From CAZCAC01 sp964496575 (GTDB lineage Bacteria; Planctomycetota; UBA1135; GCA-002686595): a stretch of DNA of 64,000 bases. Both the position numbers and the translations under genes were made by a program. The stretch is from NCBI GenBank assembly GCA_964496575.1, contig CAZCAC010000020.1, positions 1 to 64,000 of the forward strand. The letters run 5' to 3'. Of the stretch, positions 42,805 through 51,483 are shown one piece after another (position 1 is the first letter of the stretch; every line of letters starts with the position of its first letter). The notes under the pieces were generated by a model. That model was given only the letters and a program-made list of their open reading frames with translations. It made no database searches and was not told where the DNA came from.

Positions 42805-44222
42805 GCGTCGATCCGGCCGGGGAGCTCCAGGGGACAGATGGGCCGCGGCACGGCGAGCGAGACCCGACGCCAGAAGGCCCCCGAGGAGCTCACTCCCTCC
42901 TCCAGGGCGAGCTCGGGCGCCTCGTCTTCGATCTGCAGGATGGGAATCGACAGCGGCACGCGAGGCGGGACGCGCGCGGCGGAGGTCTCGGCCATCACCA
43001 GGGCATCGACGCCGTGCGCCGGCTCCGAGGGTTCCTCGCCCTCCTCCGCGGCCCGCTCCTCGGCCAGGAGGACTCCCGGGACGAAGAGGGCGTTCTCACC
43101 GCGAACGACCAGCGTCAGGCGTTCGATGCCGGGGCGCGATCGCAGCGAGCTCACCAGGGGCACGATGTCCCCCGGAGCGGCCGTGGACAGGGAGGCGGCG
43201 ACCACCAACCTTCGCGCGGCGTTCGGCGAGCTCGCCCACGCCTTCCGGACCTCCTCGTGCAGGAGGTCGGTCGGGTGCTCGTCGGGCGTGGCCAGGATCA
43301 GCACCACCTCGGCGGGGCTCGCTCCCTCCGGGGACACGATCTCCCAGACTTCACCGGCACAGACGGGGCGAAGCGGCGAGGACCCCACCTCCCCCTCGGC
43401 CAGGTCGAACCAGTGCGCGAGCGGGAGCGCGTCGTGTGAGCGGGCCCCGAAGGCGAACAGCGGTCGCAGCCGAGCGCGCAGCCGGGCGGCGAGCGGGGTG
43501 TCGAGCTCGGCGAGCCGGGCCGAGCGCTCCCGCAGCTTCGCGACGCAGTCGACCGGTACGGCGTGGCTCCGGACCGAGCCCTTCTCGGTGCGCATGCGCA
43601 GCTCGGCGACGAGGCGCCACCGCCCCGGCTCCGAGACCGGCGGGCGGATGTGCATGAGAAAGCCGCGCTCGAAGGACTTGGAGTAGATCGACTCCCCGCG
43701 CGCTCGCTGCTCCTCGCCATCCTCGCCGATCCAGAACAGGATCACGTCGACCCACCCCTCGAGCCAGAGCACGTCGAAGAGGGTCGAGACGTGGACGGTC
43801 ATCGCCTCGCCGCGCCCCTCGCTACGCGCCTCGAAGGCGCCGGGAACGACGCGCAGGTCGACCGCGTCGGCGAGCTTCTGCCACCGGTAGAGCTTCTCCT
43901 CCCGGACGGTCCCGGTCAGCTCGCGCCCGGCCACGGCGAGGGGGTGGTACCCGAGGGGCTGCCGCTCGGGGGCCTGTGGGTCCCGGCTCCGGCGCAGGAT
44001 TCCGGCGGCGACGGCACGCGGCTCGGCCTCCGCGCCGCTCCACCGTCGCTGCAGCTCGCGCTCGCGATCTCGCTGGACGGCGACCAGGTGCTCCGGTTCG
44101 TGGAGGGGAAACGCGTCCTGTGGGGTCGCCCCCACGACGGACTGGGGGAGGAGTCCGACAAGGACGGCGAGGAGCGGACGGAAAGGGCGGAAGCTCACGG
44201 GCGAAGTGGGAGCGAGACTCAT
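42786..44222 (-). CDS. Exported hypothetical protein
   Basis: The 478-aa protein has a probable signal peptide (PLLAVLVGLLPQSVVG). Beta-rich segments follow, with no motif I can name. Its second half (residues ~230-420) alternates hydrophobic strands and helices, for example EVVLILATPDEHPTDLLH and RLTLVVRGENALFVPGV, which might form a Rossmann-like fold. The ATG overlaps the stop of the upstream gene (ATGA), and its end overlaps the STT3-like gene. It is therefore the middle gene of a coupled trio and may work with the membrane protein. A long extension to 44636 is rejected because it crosses the upstream gene. Confidence 0.6.
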   Translation of the reverse strand: MSLAPTSPVSFRPFRPLLAVLVGLLPQSVVGATPQDAFPLHEPEHLVAVQRDRERELQRRWSGAEAEPRAVAAGILRRSRDPQAPERQPLGYHPLAVAGRELTGTVREEKLYRWQKLADAVDLRVVPGAFEARSEGRGEAMTVHVSTLFDVLWLEGWVDVILFWIGEDGEEQRARGESIYSKSFERGFLMHIRPPVSEPGRWRLVAELRMRTEKGSVRSHAVPVDCVAKLRERSARLAELDTPLAARLRARLRPLFAFGARSHDALPLAHWFDLAEGEVGSSPLRPVCAGEVWEIVSPEGASPAEVVLILATPDEHPTDLLHEEVRKAWASSPNAARRLVVAASLSTAAPGDIVPLVSSLRSRPGIERLTLVVRGENALFVPGVLLAEERAAEEGEEPSEPAHGVDALVMAETSAARVPPRVPLSIPILQIEDEAPELALEEGVSSSGAFWRRVSLAVPRPICPLELPGRIDAWSNEQ

Positions 44223-45400
44223 CGAGCGGGGTAGGTCTCCATGACCCACTCCTTCCAGGCGACCTCGAACTGGAGCGGGTTCATCTCGTAGCACTCGCGC
44301 AGGGCGTCCCGGGCGGGAACCTTGCGGCGGAACATCTTCATCATCTTGTTGAACTTCGCGCCGTCGAGCGCCAACAGGTAGTCGACGTAGCTGAACGAGA
44401 CGGCGTGCTCCAGCGGGGTGAGCTCCTGGGACGTACGCGAGAAGATCTGGGCCACCGCCGGCACCTTGCCGGTCGAGACCAGCTTGCGAACCGCCGGCTT
44501 GTACTTCCCCGACTTGTAGTCCACCTGGGAGCTCGTCTCCTGGTAGCAGTAGTTCAGGCAGCGACCGAAGTAACGATCCTCGAACCAGTGGGCCAGTCCC
44601 TCGTCCGCCCAGCCGTACTTCTTGTTCCCGATCCACGCGCTCGGGTTCTGGTGGCTGAGCAGGAGGTGACCGACGGAGTGCGCGATGTTGCAGTGGAGGA
44701 GCTCGTCGTTCTTGAAGTACTGGCGATTGGCGCAGACGGAGTAGCGCGGCGTCGAGCCGAGGAACTTGATGCCACGTTTCGAGGTGCTGCCGCAGAAGCG
44801 CAAGGTGGCCGCCAGCTGATCACTCTCCAGGTACCAGACGAGGATCGCGCACTTGTTGCGGAAGTCGCGAGGACTGGTCTGGAAGGCCTCGACGTAGTCG
44901 GCGAGGATCTGCTCCAGGCGATCGACGTAGAGGTGCATCATCTGGTGCGGGGTGAGGCGGCGCTTGCCGACCTTCATCCCCTCCATCTCCCAGACGAGCA
45001 CGAAGTTCTCGCTCTCCACCTTGCGCAGCACGTCGGGATCACCGCGGCGCCCATCGTTCCAGGTCTCGTCGACCCACTTCAGCTTCTCGCCCCGGGTGGC
45101 GAAGCGCTTCCGCTTCTCCTCCAGCTCCGCTTCGGCGCCCTTGTTGTCGCAGCGGGGACAGTCGATGAGGGCCACCCCCCGGCACTTCTCGCAGTCGGCG
45201 AAGACGCTGCAGAAGAGGACGTTCCCCTCCAGCTCGCACTCCGAGCGCGGGTGCTTGTTGCAGGGCAGCACCCCGGTCGAGTTGCACTTGATGCAGGTCG
45301 GCCCGCCGCGGCCCGCGTCGTCCTGGGGAGGCCCGCTGCTCCCCCGGGCACCGGCCAGCACCAGGAGGAGGAAGGAGCCGAGGAGAAGGAGGGAGCGCAT
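44219..45400 (-). CDS. Exported Cys-rich protein with degenerate peptidase-like domain
   Basis: The 393-aa protein has a signal peptide. A cysteine-rich segment follows (residues ~35-90: CIKCNSTGVLPC, CEKCRGVALIDCPRCDNKG) that resembles the DnaJ zinc-finger spacing. The C-terminal part looks like a gluzincin peptidase in which HExxH is replaced by HSVGH, followed by WADEGLAHWFED in the position of the third-ligand helix. The missing Glu suggests a non-catalytic or altered enzyme. It is first in the coupled operon with the exported hypothetical protein and the STT3-like gene, 26 bases after hutI on the same strand. Confidence 0.6.
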   Translation of the reverse strand: MRSLLLLGSFLLLVLAGARGSSGPPQDDAGRGGPTCIKCNSTGVLPCNKHPRSECELEGNVLFCSVFADCEKCRGVALIDCPRCDNKGAEAELEEKRKRFATRGEKLKWVDETWNDGRRGDPDVLRKVESENFVLVWEMEGMKVGKRRLTPHQMMHLYVDRLEQILADYVEAFQTSPRDFRNKCAILVWYLESDQLAATLRFCGSTSKRGIKFLGSTPRYSVCANRQYFKNDELLHCNIAHSVGHLLLSHQNPSAWIGNKKYGWADEGLAHWFEDRYFGRCLNYCYQETSSQVDYKSGKYKPAVRKLVSTGKVPAVAQIFSRTSQELTPLEHAVSFSYVDYLLALDGAKFNKMMKMFRRKVPARDALRECYEMNPLQFEVAWKEWVMETYPAR

Positions 45401-45426
45401 GGTTCCTGGATTGTACGAAGTTCCCG

Positions 45427-46704
45427 CTACAACGACTCGTCATCGACGCGCTGGTAGAGGATCTCGCCCCGCTTGAGCACGGCGCGCACGGGGTTCCGGC
45501 CGAACTCGTAGGTCAGGTGGTGGTGGTTCGGCAGGTCGAGCAGCGCCAGGTCCGCTTCCTTGCCCACCTCGATCGAGCCGAGACGGTGGCCGCGCCCGAG
45601 GGAGCAGGCGGCGTTCAGGGTGGCCGCGGCCAGCGTTTCGGAGGCGCTCATCCCGTAGCGCAGGGCGGCCCACGTGAGCACCTCGGGCATCGACTGCACG
45701 TAGCAGGAGCCGGGGTTGTAATCGGTCGCCAGCGCGGGGGCGAGCCCGGCGTGGATCATCTCCCGGGCGGGGGCCTCGCCGTCGTCGCGCAGGAAGAGCG
45801 GGACCAGCGGGCAGAGTACCGGCACGACGCCCGCGCGGGCGAGCGCCTCGATCCCCTGCGGCGTCACGCACTCGAGGTGGTCGGCGCTCGCCGCGCCCAG
45901 CTCCGCGGCCAGCTCGGCTCCGCCGAGCGGCGTCAGCTGGTCGACGTGCATGCGAATCCCCAGCCCGAGCTCGGCGCCGCGACGCATCACCTTCCGCGAC
46001 TCCTCCAGGCCGAAGACGTGGCTCTCGGTGAAGATGTCGCAGTACTCGGCCAGCCCGCTCTCCGCGACCGCGGGCAGCATCTCCTCGACCAGGAGCGCGA
46101 CGTAGTCCTCGCGCCGGTCGCGGTACTCGGGGGGGTAGTCGTGCGCTCCGAGGAAGGTCGGCACGATCTCGATCCCGTGCAGCTCGGAGGCTTGCGCGAG
46201 CACCTCGAGGCACTTCATCTCGTCCTCGCGAGTCAGGCCGTAGCCGGTCTTCGCCTCGACGGTGGTCGTGCCCAGCTCGACGAAGCGGTCGAGGCGATCG
46301 AGCAACAGCGCGAGCAGCTCCTCCTTCGACGCTTCGCGCACGCCTCTCAGCGAGGAGAGGATCCCACCCCCCGCCGCGGCGATCTCGACGTAGCTCGCTC
46401 CGCCGACGCGCATCTCGAACTCCTCCTCGCGCGTGCCGGCGAAGATCGGGTGGGTGTGCGCGTCGACGAAGCCCGGCACCAGAAGACCGCCACCACCGTC
46501 GAGCTCCTCGCTCGCGAGCCACTTGCCGCGCAGCTCCTGCTCGGGGCCCACGTCGGCGATCAACCCGTCGTGGATCGCCACCGCCGCTCCGGTCAGGATC
46601 TCGGCGCCGAGCGCGCTTCCCGCCAGCGGAGAGGAGCCGCGGGGGGTACATACTTCCGAGAGACGGGTGACGAGAAGATCGGCGGGAAGAGGGAGCGCGT
46701 CCAT
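45427..46704 (-). CDS. hutI: Imidazolonepropionase
   Basis: This cytosolic amidohydrolase opens the ring of 4-imidazolone-5-propionate to formiminoglutamate in histidine degradation. The 425-aa protein has metal ligands in FVDAHTHPIFAGTREEEF, then EAKTGYGLTREDEMK, PTFLGAHDYPPEY, the HVDQLTPLGGAELAAELGA and SADHLE segments, and the Asp of ALATDYNPGSC. No other hut gene is in the window. The ATG at 46704 gives the family N-terminus; a longer frame adds unrelated residues. Confidence 0.92.
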   Translation of the reverse strand: MDALPLPADLLVTRLSEVCTPRGSSPLAGSALGAEILTGAAVAIHDGLIADVGPEQELRGKWLASEELDGGGGLLVPGFVDAHTHPIFAGTREEEFEMRVGGASYVEIAAAGGGILSSLRGVREASKEELLALLLDRLDRFVELGTTTVEAKTGYGLTREDEMKCLEVLAQASELHGIEIVPTFLGAHDYPPEYRDRREDYVALLVEEMLPAVAESGLAEYCDIFTESHVFGLEESRKVMRRGAELGLGIRMHVDQLTPLGGAELAAELGAASADHLECVTPQGIEALARAGVVPVLCPLVPLFLRDDGEAPAREMIHAGLAPALATDYNPGSCYVQSMPEVLTWAALRYGMSASETLAAATLNAACSLGRGHRLGSIEVGKEADLALLDLPNHHHLTYEFGRNPVRAVLKRGEILYQRVDDESL

Positions 46705-46753
46705 GCCCGCGAGGGTACGCCTCCGCGCGCGGGGCGGAAAGGGGGGTACGGGG

Positions 46754-47578
46754 TCAGCCCACGCGGCGCTTCGGGATCTCGGGCTCACCCGTGTCCATCG
46801 CCGCGGCGATGCGGGCGCGGATCCGCCGGCGCGCGCGGAACATGATCATCTTCATGTTCGACATCCCCACGTTCAGCTCCTCGCACGCCTGCTGGTAGGT
46901 GAGCCCCTCCACCTCGATCAGCTGCAGGGCGAGGCGGTCACGCGGCGAGAGGGTCTCCCAGGCCGAGGCGTAGTGCAGGAGCAGGAGCGCCCAGGCGCGC
47001 ATCAGCGACCGTCGCTCCTCCTTGATCGAGGCGCAGCCCTGAGGGCCCCGGCTCCGGTCGGCGGGCTCGGCGAGCCCCTCCGGCAGCGCCTGGAGCGAGG
47101 GGCTCGACTGCCGCGACGCCTGGCGGCGGATGACGTTGCGGCTGATCGCCTGCATCCACGCCTTGAAGGAACGGGGGTGCTCGTCGCGGAAGCTGGCGGC
47201 GTAGCGGTAGACGTTGACGAAGGCGTCCTGACACACCTCGTTCGGGTCCAGGCGCGCGCCCATGCCGCGCAGGCCGCGAAGCACGCTCTGCAGCACCGCC
47301 GGCCGGGAGTACTCGTACAGCGCCTCGAACTCCTCCTCGCCGCGCCGATCGCGGAAGAGAGCCATCAGGGCGGTCTCCATCCGCGCCTGGTAGGTCTCGC
47401 GGGTCTCGCCGTCCCGGGGGGAGAGCAACACCCCCCGCCGTCGGAGGGAGCGCAGGACCCGGGGACTCTCGGGGAGGTGACGCGCTCCTTCGGGAAGCGC
47501 CTGTTCGAGCGGTATGAGGGACTTCACGCAGCACCTCGGAGCACGGGGCGTGCCACCGCCCCCGCACTTCCCGAACAC
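46754..47578 (-). CDS. ECF-type RNA polymerase sigma factor
   Basis: The protein is about 260-274 aa. Region 2 is seen in VCQDAFVNVYRYAASF and FKAWMQAISRNVIRRQ. Region 4 is seen in LSPRDRLALQLIEVEGLTYQQACEELNVGMSNMKMIMFRARRR (positions ~215-255). A ~70-residue N-terminal extension precedes region 2. Two GTG starts are possible (47578 and 47527); the second has GAGG a few bases upstream and may be correct. No anti-sigma factor is adjacent. The gap 47579-47822 contains small inverted repeats but no clear promoter. Confidence 0.85.
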   Translation of the reverse strand: MFGKCGGGGTPRAPRCCVKSLIPLEQALPEGARHLPESPRVLRSLRRRGVLLSPRDGETRETYQARMETALMALFRDRRGEEEFEALYEYSRPAVLQSVLRGLRGMGARLDPNEVCQDAFVNVYRYAASFRDEHPRSFKAWMQAISRNVIRRQASRQSSPSLQALPEGLAEPADRSRGPQGCASIKEERRSLMRAWALLLLHYASAWETLSPRDRLALQLIEVEGLTYQQACEELNVGMSNMKMIMFRARRRIRARIAAAMDTGEPEIPKRRVG

Positions 47579-47822
47579 TGCCGTAACAGACTTCGAGAAA
47601 GGAGGTTACGAACCTCGAGGCCAGGCCGGGGTCCCTCCCGGGCCTCTCCGGAGTCCGGCGTTGTTTCGAACTCGTAACCCCTTTCCCCCCGCTGACCCCG
47701 CCCGAGGTCAACCGGGGGAGAGGGTCTCACGAGGGCGGAAGAGTGAGAAACAGGAATCGGCGCGGCCCGGTCGATAGAATCTTCGCCCCCCACGACGAGG
47801 CACCCCCCCGAACCATCCTTCC

Positions 47823-49148
47823 GTGATCCTGAGCCCACCTCCCGTGGACCCCCCGGGTCCCCCTCCACCTGCGTTCCTGACCGAGAGCTCACAAGCCCTG
47901 CCCTGGGCGGCCCTCGCCCTGGTCCTCGCTTTCGGTTTCGCCCTCCTGCGCGCGTCGATGCTCTTCTCGCGCACCGCGCGACTGGTCTCCCTGGCCAAGG
48001 AGCCCCGGGTCCGCGAACGGTTCGAGGCACTCCTGGAGAAGATCGAGACGCTCTCGATCAGCGCGGGGGTGCTGAAGGTCACCGGCGAGCTGATCTTCAT
48101 GGCCTTCCTCCTCGCCGCTCTCTCCGAGGAAAGCGGGGTCGGGGGCCGCCCCCTGGCCCTGGCGGTGGTGATCGCGGTTCCGGTTCTCCTCCTGTTCACC
48201 GAGACGCTGCCGAACGCGCTGGCGCGCCGGCACGGCGACTGGATCCTCCTGCGGTTCCTGCCGATCTTCAACCGCGTGCAGCTCCCGCTGCAGTTCATCG
48301 TGGTCGTCCTCGAGGTGATCCGCAAGGCGATCCGGCGCATGGCCGGGGTCCCCGAGAACGTCGCCGAGACGCGCGAGATCGTCGAGGGCTTCCGCGAGGT
48401 GATCGAGGACACCGCGCGGCGGGGAGACCTCGACGAGACCGAGCGGGAACTGCTCGAGAACGTGATGGAGTTCAGCGACGTCGATGTCGCCGAGATCATG
48501 ACCCCGCGCACGGAGATCCACGGAGCGGACGTCGAGGACGGCCTCCAGGCGGTGATCCGACTCGCCGCGGAGGAGGGACACTCGCGCATCCCCGTCTTCG
48601 AGGAGAACCTCGACAACGTGATCGGCTACGCCTCCGCTCGCGGCATCGTGCAGCTGCTCTCCGAGGGCCGCCTCGACGGCGCGGAGGTCCGCGACCACCT
48701 GCGCCCCGCGTACTTCGTCCCCGAGACCAAGCTCGTCTCCGAGCTCCTCGCCGAGTTCCGACAGGAGCAGCGCAAGATGGCGATCGTGCTCGACGAGTAC
48801 GGCGGCACCGCGGGGATGATCACGCTCGGCGACATCCTCGGCGAGATCGTCGGGGACATCGGCGACGAGTTCGACGTTCAGGATCCCGAACCGGTGCGCT
48901 TCCTCTCGCCGGGCGTGGCCGAGGTCGACGCGCGCCTGCGCATCGCCGAGGTCAACGAGGCCCTGGAGCTGGAGCTTCCCGAGGAGGAGGACTTCGAGAC
49001 GCTCGGCGGCTTCGTCCTCTCCGAGCTCGGGCACCTGCCCCGCCCCAAGGAGAGCTTCACCCACGGTGAGGTCTTCTACCAGGTCACCGAGGCGAGTGAC
49101 CGGCGGGTGATCAGCGTCCGGGTGAAGCGTCGGCAGGCCGAGGGCTGA
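47823..49148 (+). CDS. CNNM/CorC-type membrane protein with CBS pair
   Basis: The 441-aa protein has an N-terminal DUF21 membrane domain with three or four helices (residues ~25-165). Two CBS domains (VAEIMTPRTEIHGAD onward and LDEYGGTAGMITLGDILGEIVGDI) and a C-terminal CorC/HlyC domain follow. Family members are linked to magnesium or cobalt export and are sometimes annotated as hemolysins. Translation likely starts from the GTG at 47823. A gene for MerR-like CbpM converges on its 3' end. Confidence 0.85.
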   Translation: MILSPPPVDPPGPPPPAFLTESSQALPWAALALVLAFGFALLRASMLFSRTARLVSLAKEPRVRERFEALLEKIETLSISAGVLKVTGELIFMAFLLAALSEESGVGGRPLALAVVIAVPVLLLFTETLPNALARRHGDWILLRFLPIFNRVQLPLQFIVVVLEVIRKAIRRMAGVPENVAETREIVEGFREVIEDTARRGDLDETERELLENVMEFSDVDVAEIMTPRTEIHGADVEDGLQAVIRLAAEEGHSRIPVFEENLDNVIGYASARGIVQLLSEGRLDGAEVRDHLRPAYFVPETKLVSELLAEFRQEQRKMAIVLDEYGGTAGMITLGDILGEIVGDIGDEFDVQDPEPVRFLSPGVAEVDARLRIAEVNEALELELPEEEDFETLGGFVLSELGHLPRPKESFTHGEVFYQVTEASDRRVISVRVKRRQAEG

Positions 49149-49187
49149 TCGAGGGACGTCCGCGGCCACGGCCCCCCACCGCGCGCA

Positions 49188-49436
49188 TCACTCCTCGTCC
49201 AGGACGAGGGCGATCGTCTCCAGATCCAGTCCCCAGTTCTGGCCGAGCCGGACGATCGCGGCGACGCGGTCCAGCTCGACGGCCGCGATGCAGAGCCTCG
49301 TCTCGGTGACGACGCCGCCGAGCAAGCCGATCTCGCAGACCTCGCGCAGCCAGACGGTGCGGACCTGGTAGAGCTCCGCCACGGTCTCCACGGTGAGGTA
49401 GAGCTCCCCTTCGATGTAGACGCGCCCCTCGCTCAC
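49188..49436 (-). CDS. cbpM: CbpM-like chaperone modulator
   Basis: This small protein (82 aa) has a MerR-like helix-turn-helix (LTVETVAELYQVRTVWLREV) and a helical C-terminus. It resembles CbpM, which binds the J-domain of CbpA and inhibits it. It overlaps the DnaJ-type gene immediately upstream by four bases, which is the usual cbpA-cbpM order. Confidence 0.75.
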   Translation of the reverse strand: MSEGRVYIEGELYLTVETVAELYQVRTVWLREVCEIGLLGGVVTETRLCIAAVELDRVAAIVRLGQNWGLDLETIALVLDEE

Positions 49437-50461
49437 GGCCGACCCTCCTCGCGCGCACCGCCCCGGACCGGCTCGGAGCCGGCGGACCCCGCCTCCACCA
49501 GGAGCTCCTTCTGCTTCTCGGTCAGCGCTCCGGGCAGGTCGAGCTCGATCACCACGTGACAGTCGCCGTACCCCCCGCGACCGTCGTCGAGCCCCTGCCC
49601 GCGCAGCCGCAGGCGCTTGCCGCCTCGCGTGTCCGGCGGAACGATCACCGTCACCACGCCGCGCGCCGTGCGCACGTCCACGCGCGCGCCGCGGATCGCC
49701 TCCCAGGGGGCCAGCGGGACCCGCGCCTCGAGCGTCGCTCCGTCCCGGCGATAGACCGCGTCGTCGGCCAGCCGGAGGACGAGCAGGAGGTCGCCGCGGT
49801 CGCCGCCCGCGCCCGGGTCGCCGAGTCCCTTCAGGCGCAGCTTCAGACCGTCACGCACCCTTTCGGGGATGCTCAGCTCGACCGTCCGTCGCTCCTGCAC
49901 CTCGCCGATGCCGGCGCAGGTCGGACAGACGTGCCGCTCGAGGAACCCGGTGCCGCCGCAGGTCGGGCAGCTCGTTCGCGTCGGCACCTCGAAGCTGCGC
50001 TTCCCGCCCCGGATCGCATCCCCGATCGGCAGGGAGAGCTCCGCGCGCACGTCGGCGCCGCGGTGCGCGTAGCGCGGGTGGGCTCGGGGGCCGCCACCGA
50101 AGTCCCGGTGCACATCGCCGCCGAACATCTCCTGGAAGAAGTCGGAGAAGCCCCCCGTGCCGCCGAAGGCCGCCTCGAACTCCTCGCGGGTCATGGTCCG
50201 CTGCCCCGGCGGCGGCTCGAACTCCTGGCCGTGCTCCCAGTTCTCGCCGAAGCGGTCGTACTTCTTCCGCTTCTCCGGATCGGAGAGCACCTCGTAGGCC
50301 TCGCTGATCCGCTTGAACCGCACCTCGGCGCCGCTCTTCTCGTCCCCCTGATGGCGGTCGGGGTGCCACTTCAACGCCAGCTGGCGGTAGGTCTTCTTGA
50401 TCGCGTCCTCGGAGGCGTCGCGGGGCACGCCCAGGACCTCGTAGTAGTCCTGGAACTTCAA
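49433..50461 (-). CDS. DnaJ/CbpA-type Hsp40 co-chaperone with half zinc finger
   Basis: The 342-aa J-protein stimulates DnaK ATPase. The J-domain (residues 1-70) has HPD in LKWHPDRHQGD. A Gly/Phe-rich linker follows. Only two CxxCxGxG units remain (CPTCGGTGF and CPTCAGIGE), where canonical DnaJ has four, so at most one zinc site is left. The C-terminal substrate-binding domains are complete. It is intermediate between DnaJ and zinc-free CbpA, and the attached cbpM supports the CbpA-like role. Confidence 0.88.
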   Translation of the reverse strand: MKFQDYYEVLGVPRDASEDAIKKTYRQLALKWHPDRHQGDEKSGAEVRFKRISEAYEVLSDPEKRKKYDRFGENWEHGQEFEPPPGQRTMTREEFEAAFGGTGGFSDFFQEMFGGDVHRDFGGGPRAHPRYAHRGADVRAELSLPIGDAIRGGKRSFEVPTRTSCPTCGGTGFLERHVCPTCAGIGEVQERRTVELSIPERVRDGLKLRLKGLGDPGAGGDRGDLLLVLRLADDAVYRRDGATLEARVPLAPWEAIRGARVDVRTARGVVTVIVPPDTRGGKRLRLRGQGLDDGRGGYGDCHVVIELDLPGALTEKQKELLVEAGSAGSEPVRGGAREEGRP

Positions 50462-50655
50462 CGAACGGGGGGCCGGGAGGGAGCTTTCATTCGAGCCGGG
50501 TCCAGCGGATGGCGGCTCATTCTAATCAACCGAGCAGGAGATGCACGGGTCGCGGAGCGGGCCGGGACGGCGAGGTTCTCGAAGAAGATCCTGCCGGGGG
50601 AAGCCGAATGGACCCGGCGGTGGTATCAATGCCGCCGCGCCCTCCCCCGCCCGGA

Positions 50656-51483
50656 ATGACCTCCGCGAAGACCCGACGCGACCGCGCCGTCCTCGTGCGG
50701 CGCCACCCCTTCTCCGAGACCTCGCTGGTGGTTCACGCGATCACCCGCGAGCACGGCAGGGTGCACCTGCTCGCCCGGGGCGCGTACCGACCGAGGTCGT
50801 CCTTCTACTGCGTACTCGACTTCCTCCACGAGCTGGAGCTGGAGTGGAGCCCCTCCCCCACGCGAGAGCTCCTGAACCTGCGGCGCGCGGAGCTCACCCG
50901 GCGGCGGCGGCGCGTCACCGACGACCTCGAGCGCTTCCGGGCGGGAATCTCGATGCTGGAGCTCGCCGACCTCGGAGCCCGGCCGGGGCAAGGGGACCCC
51001 GAGCTCTACGACGTGCTCGGGAGCGCCCTCGATCGGCTGGACGAGGGGCGCGAGAGCCCCGACCTGGTGCGGATCGGTTTCGAGCTCGGGTTCCTCCGCC
51101 AGCACGGCCTCTCCCCCGCGCTGATCCGCTGCGCGGCCTGCGGCGGCCCGGCGCCCCCGGCGCGGGGATCCCCGCCGCGCGCCTGGTTCTCCGCGGGCGC
51201 CGGGGGCCGCCTCTGCGGCCGCTGCGCGGGCGAGGCGCGCCAGAGCGGCCGGCGCGTGGGAACCTTGCCCTTGGATGTTCTGGTGACCGCGGACAAGATG
51301 TCCCGTCCCGAGGAGCCGGAGGCGGCCCCACCCGAGATCGATCCGCGGCGTCTGATCCGGGTGCGCGACTTCGTCGAGCGCTTCCTCGATTACCATCTCG
51401 AGACCCGGCCGAGGTCCCACCGCGAGTTCCTGGCCGTCCCCAACCGCAACGCCCCCGACTCCCTCGCCGAGAAGAGCCCCTGA
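50656..51483 (+). CDS. recO: DNA repair protein RecO
   Basis: RecO helps load RecA on SSB-coated single-stranded DNA in the RecFOR pathway. The ~275-aa protein begins with the OB-fold (RRDRAVLVRRHPFSETSLVV). A helical region follows, then a zinc finger with cysteines in CAACGG and CGRC. The ATG at 50656 starts the family N-terminus, and longer frames to 50509 or 50629 are less likely. The stop overlaps the next ATG (TGATG). Confidence 0.88.
   Translation: MTSAKTRRDRAVLVRRHPFSETSLVVHAITREHGRVHLLARGAYRPRSSFYCVLDFLHELELEWSPSPTRELLNLRRAELTRRRRRVTDDLERFRAGISMLELADLGARPGQGDPELYDVLGSALDRLDEGRESPDLVRIGFELGFLRQHGLSPALIRCAACGGPAPPARGSPPRAWFSAGAGGRLCGRCAGEARQSGRRVGTLPLDVLVTADKMSRPEEPEAAPPEIDPRRLIRVRDFVERFLDYHLETRPRSHREFLAVPNRNAPDSLAEKSP

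Noticed and set aside
42786..44636. A 616-aa form of the exported hypothetical protein
   Set aside because: The extra ~138 residues overlap the coding end of the upstream gene. The ATG at 44222 overlaps that gene's stop and begins a signal peptide.
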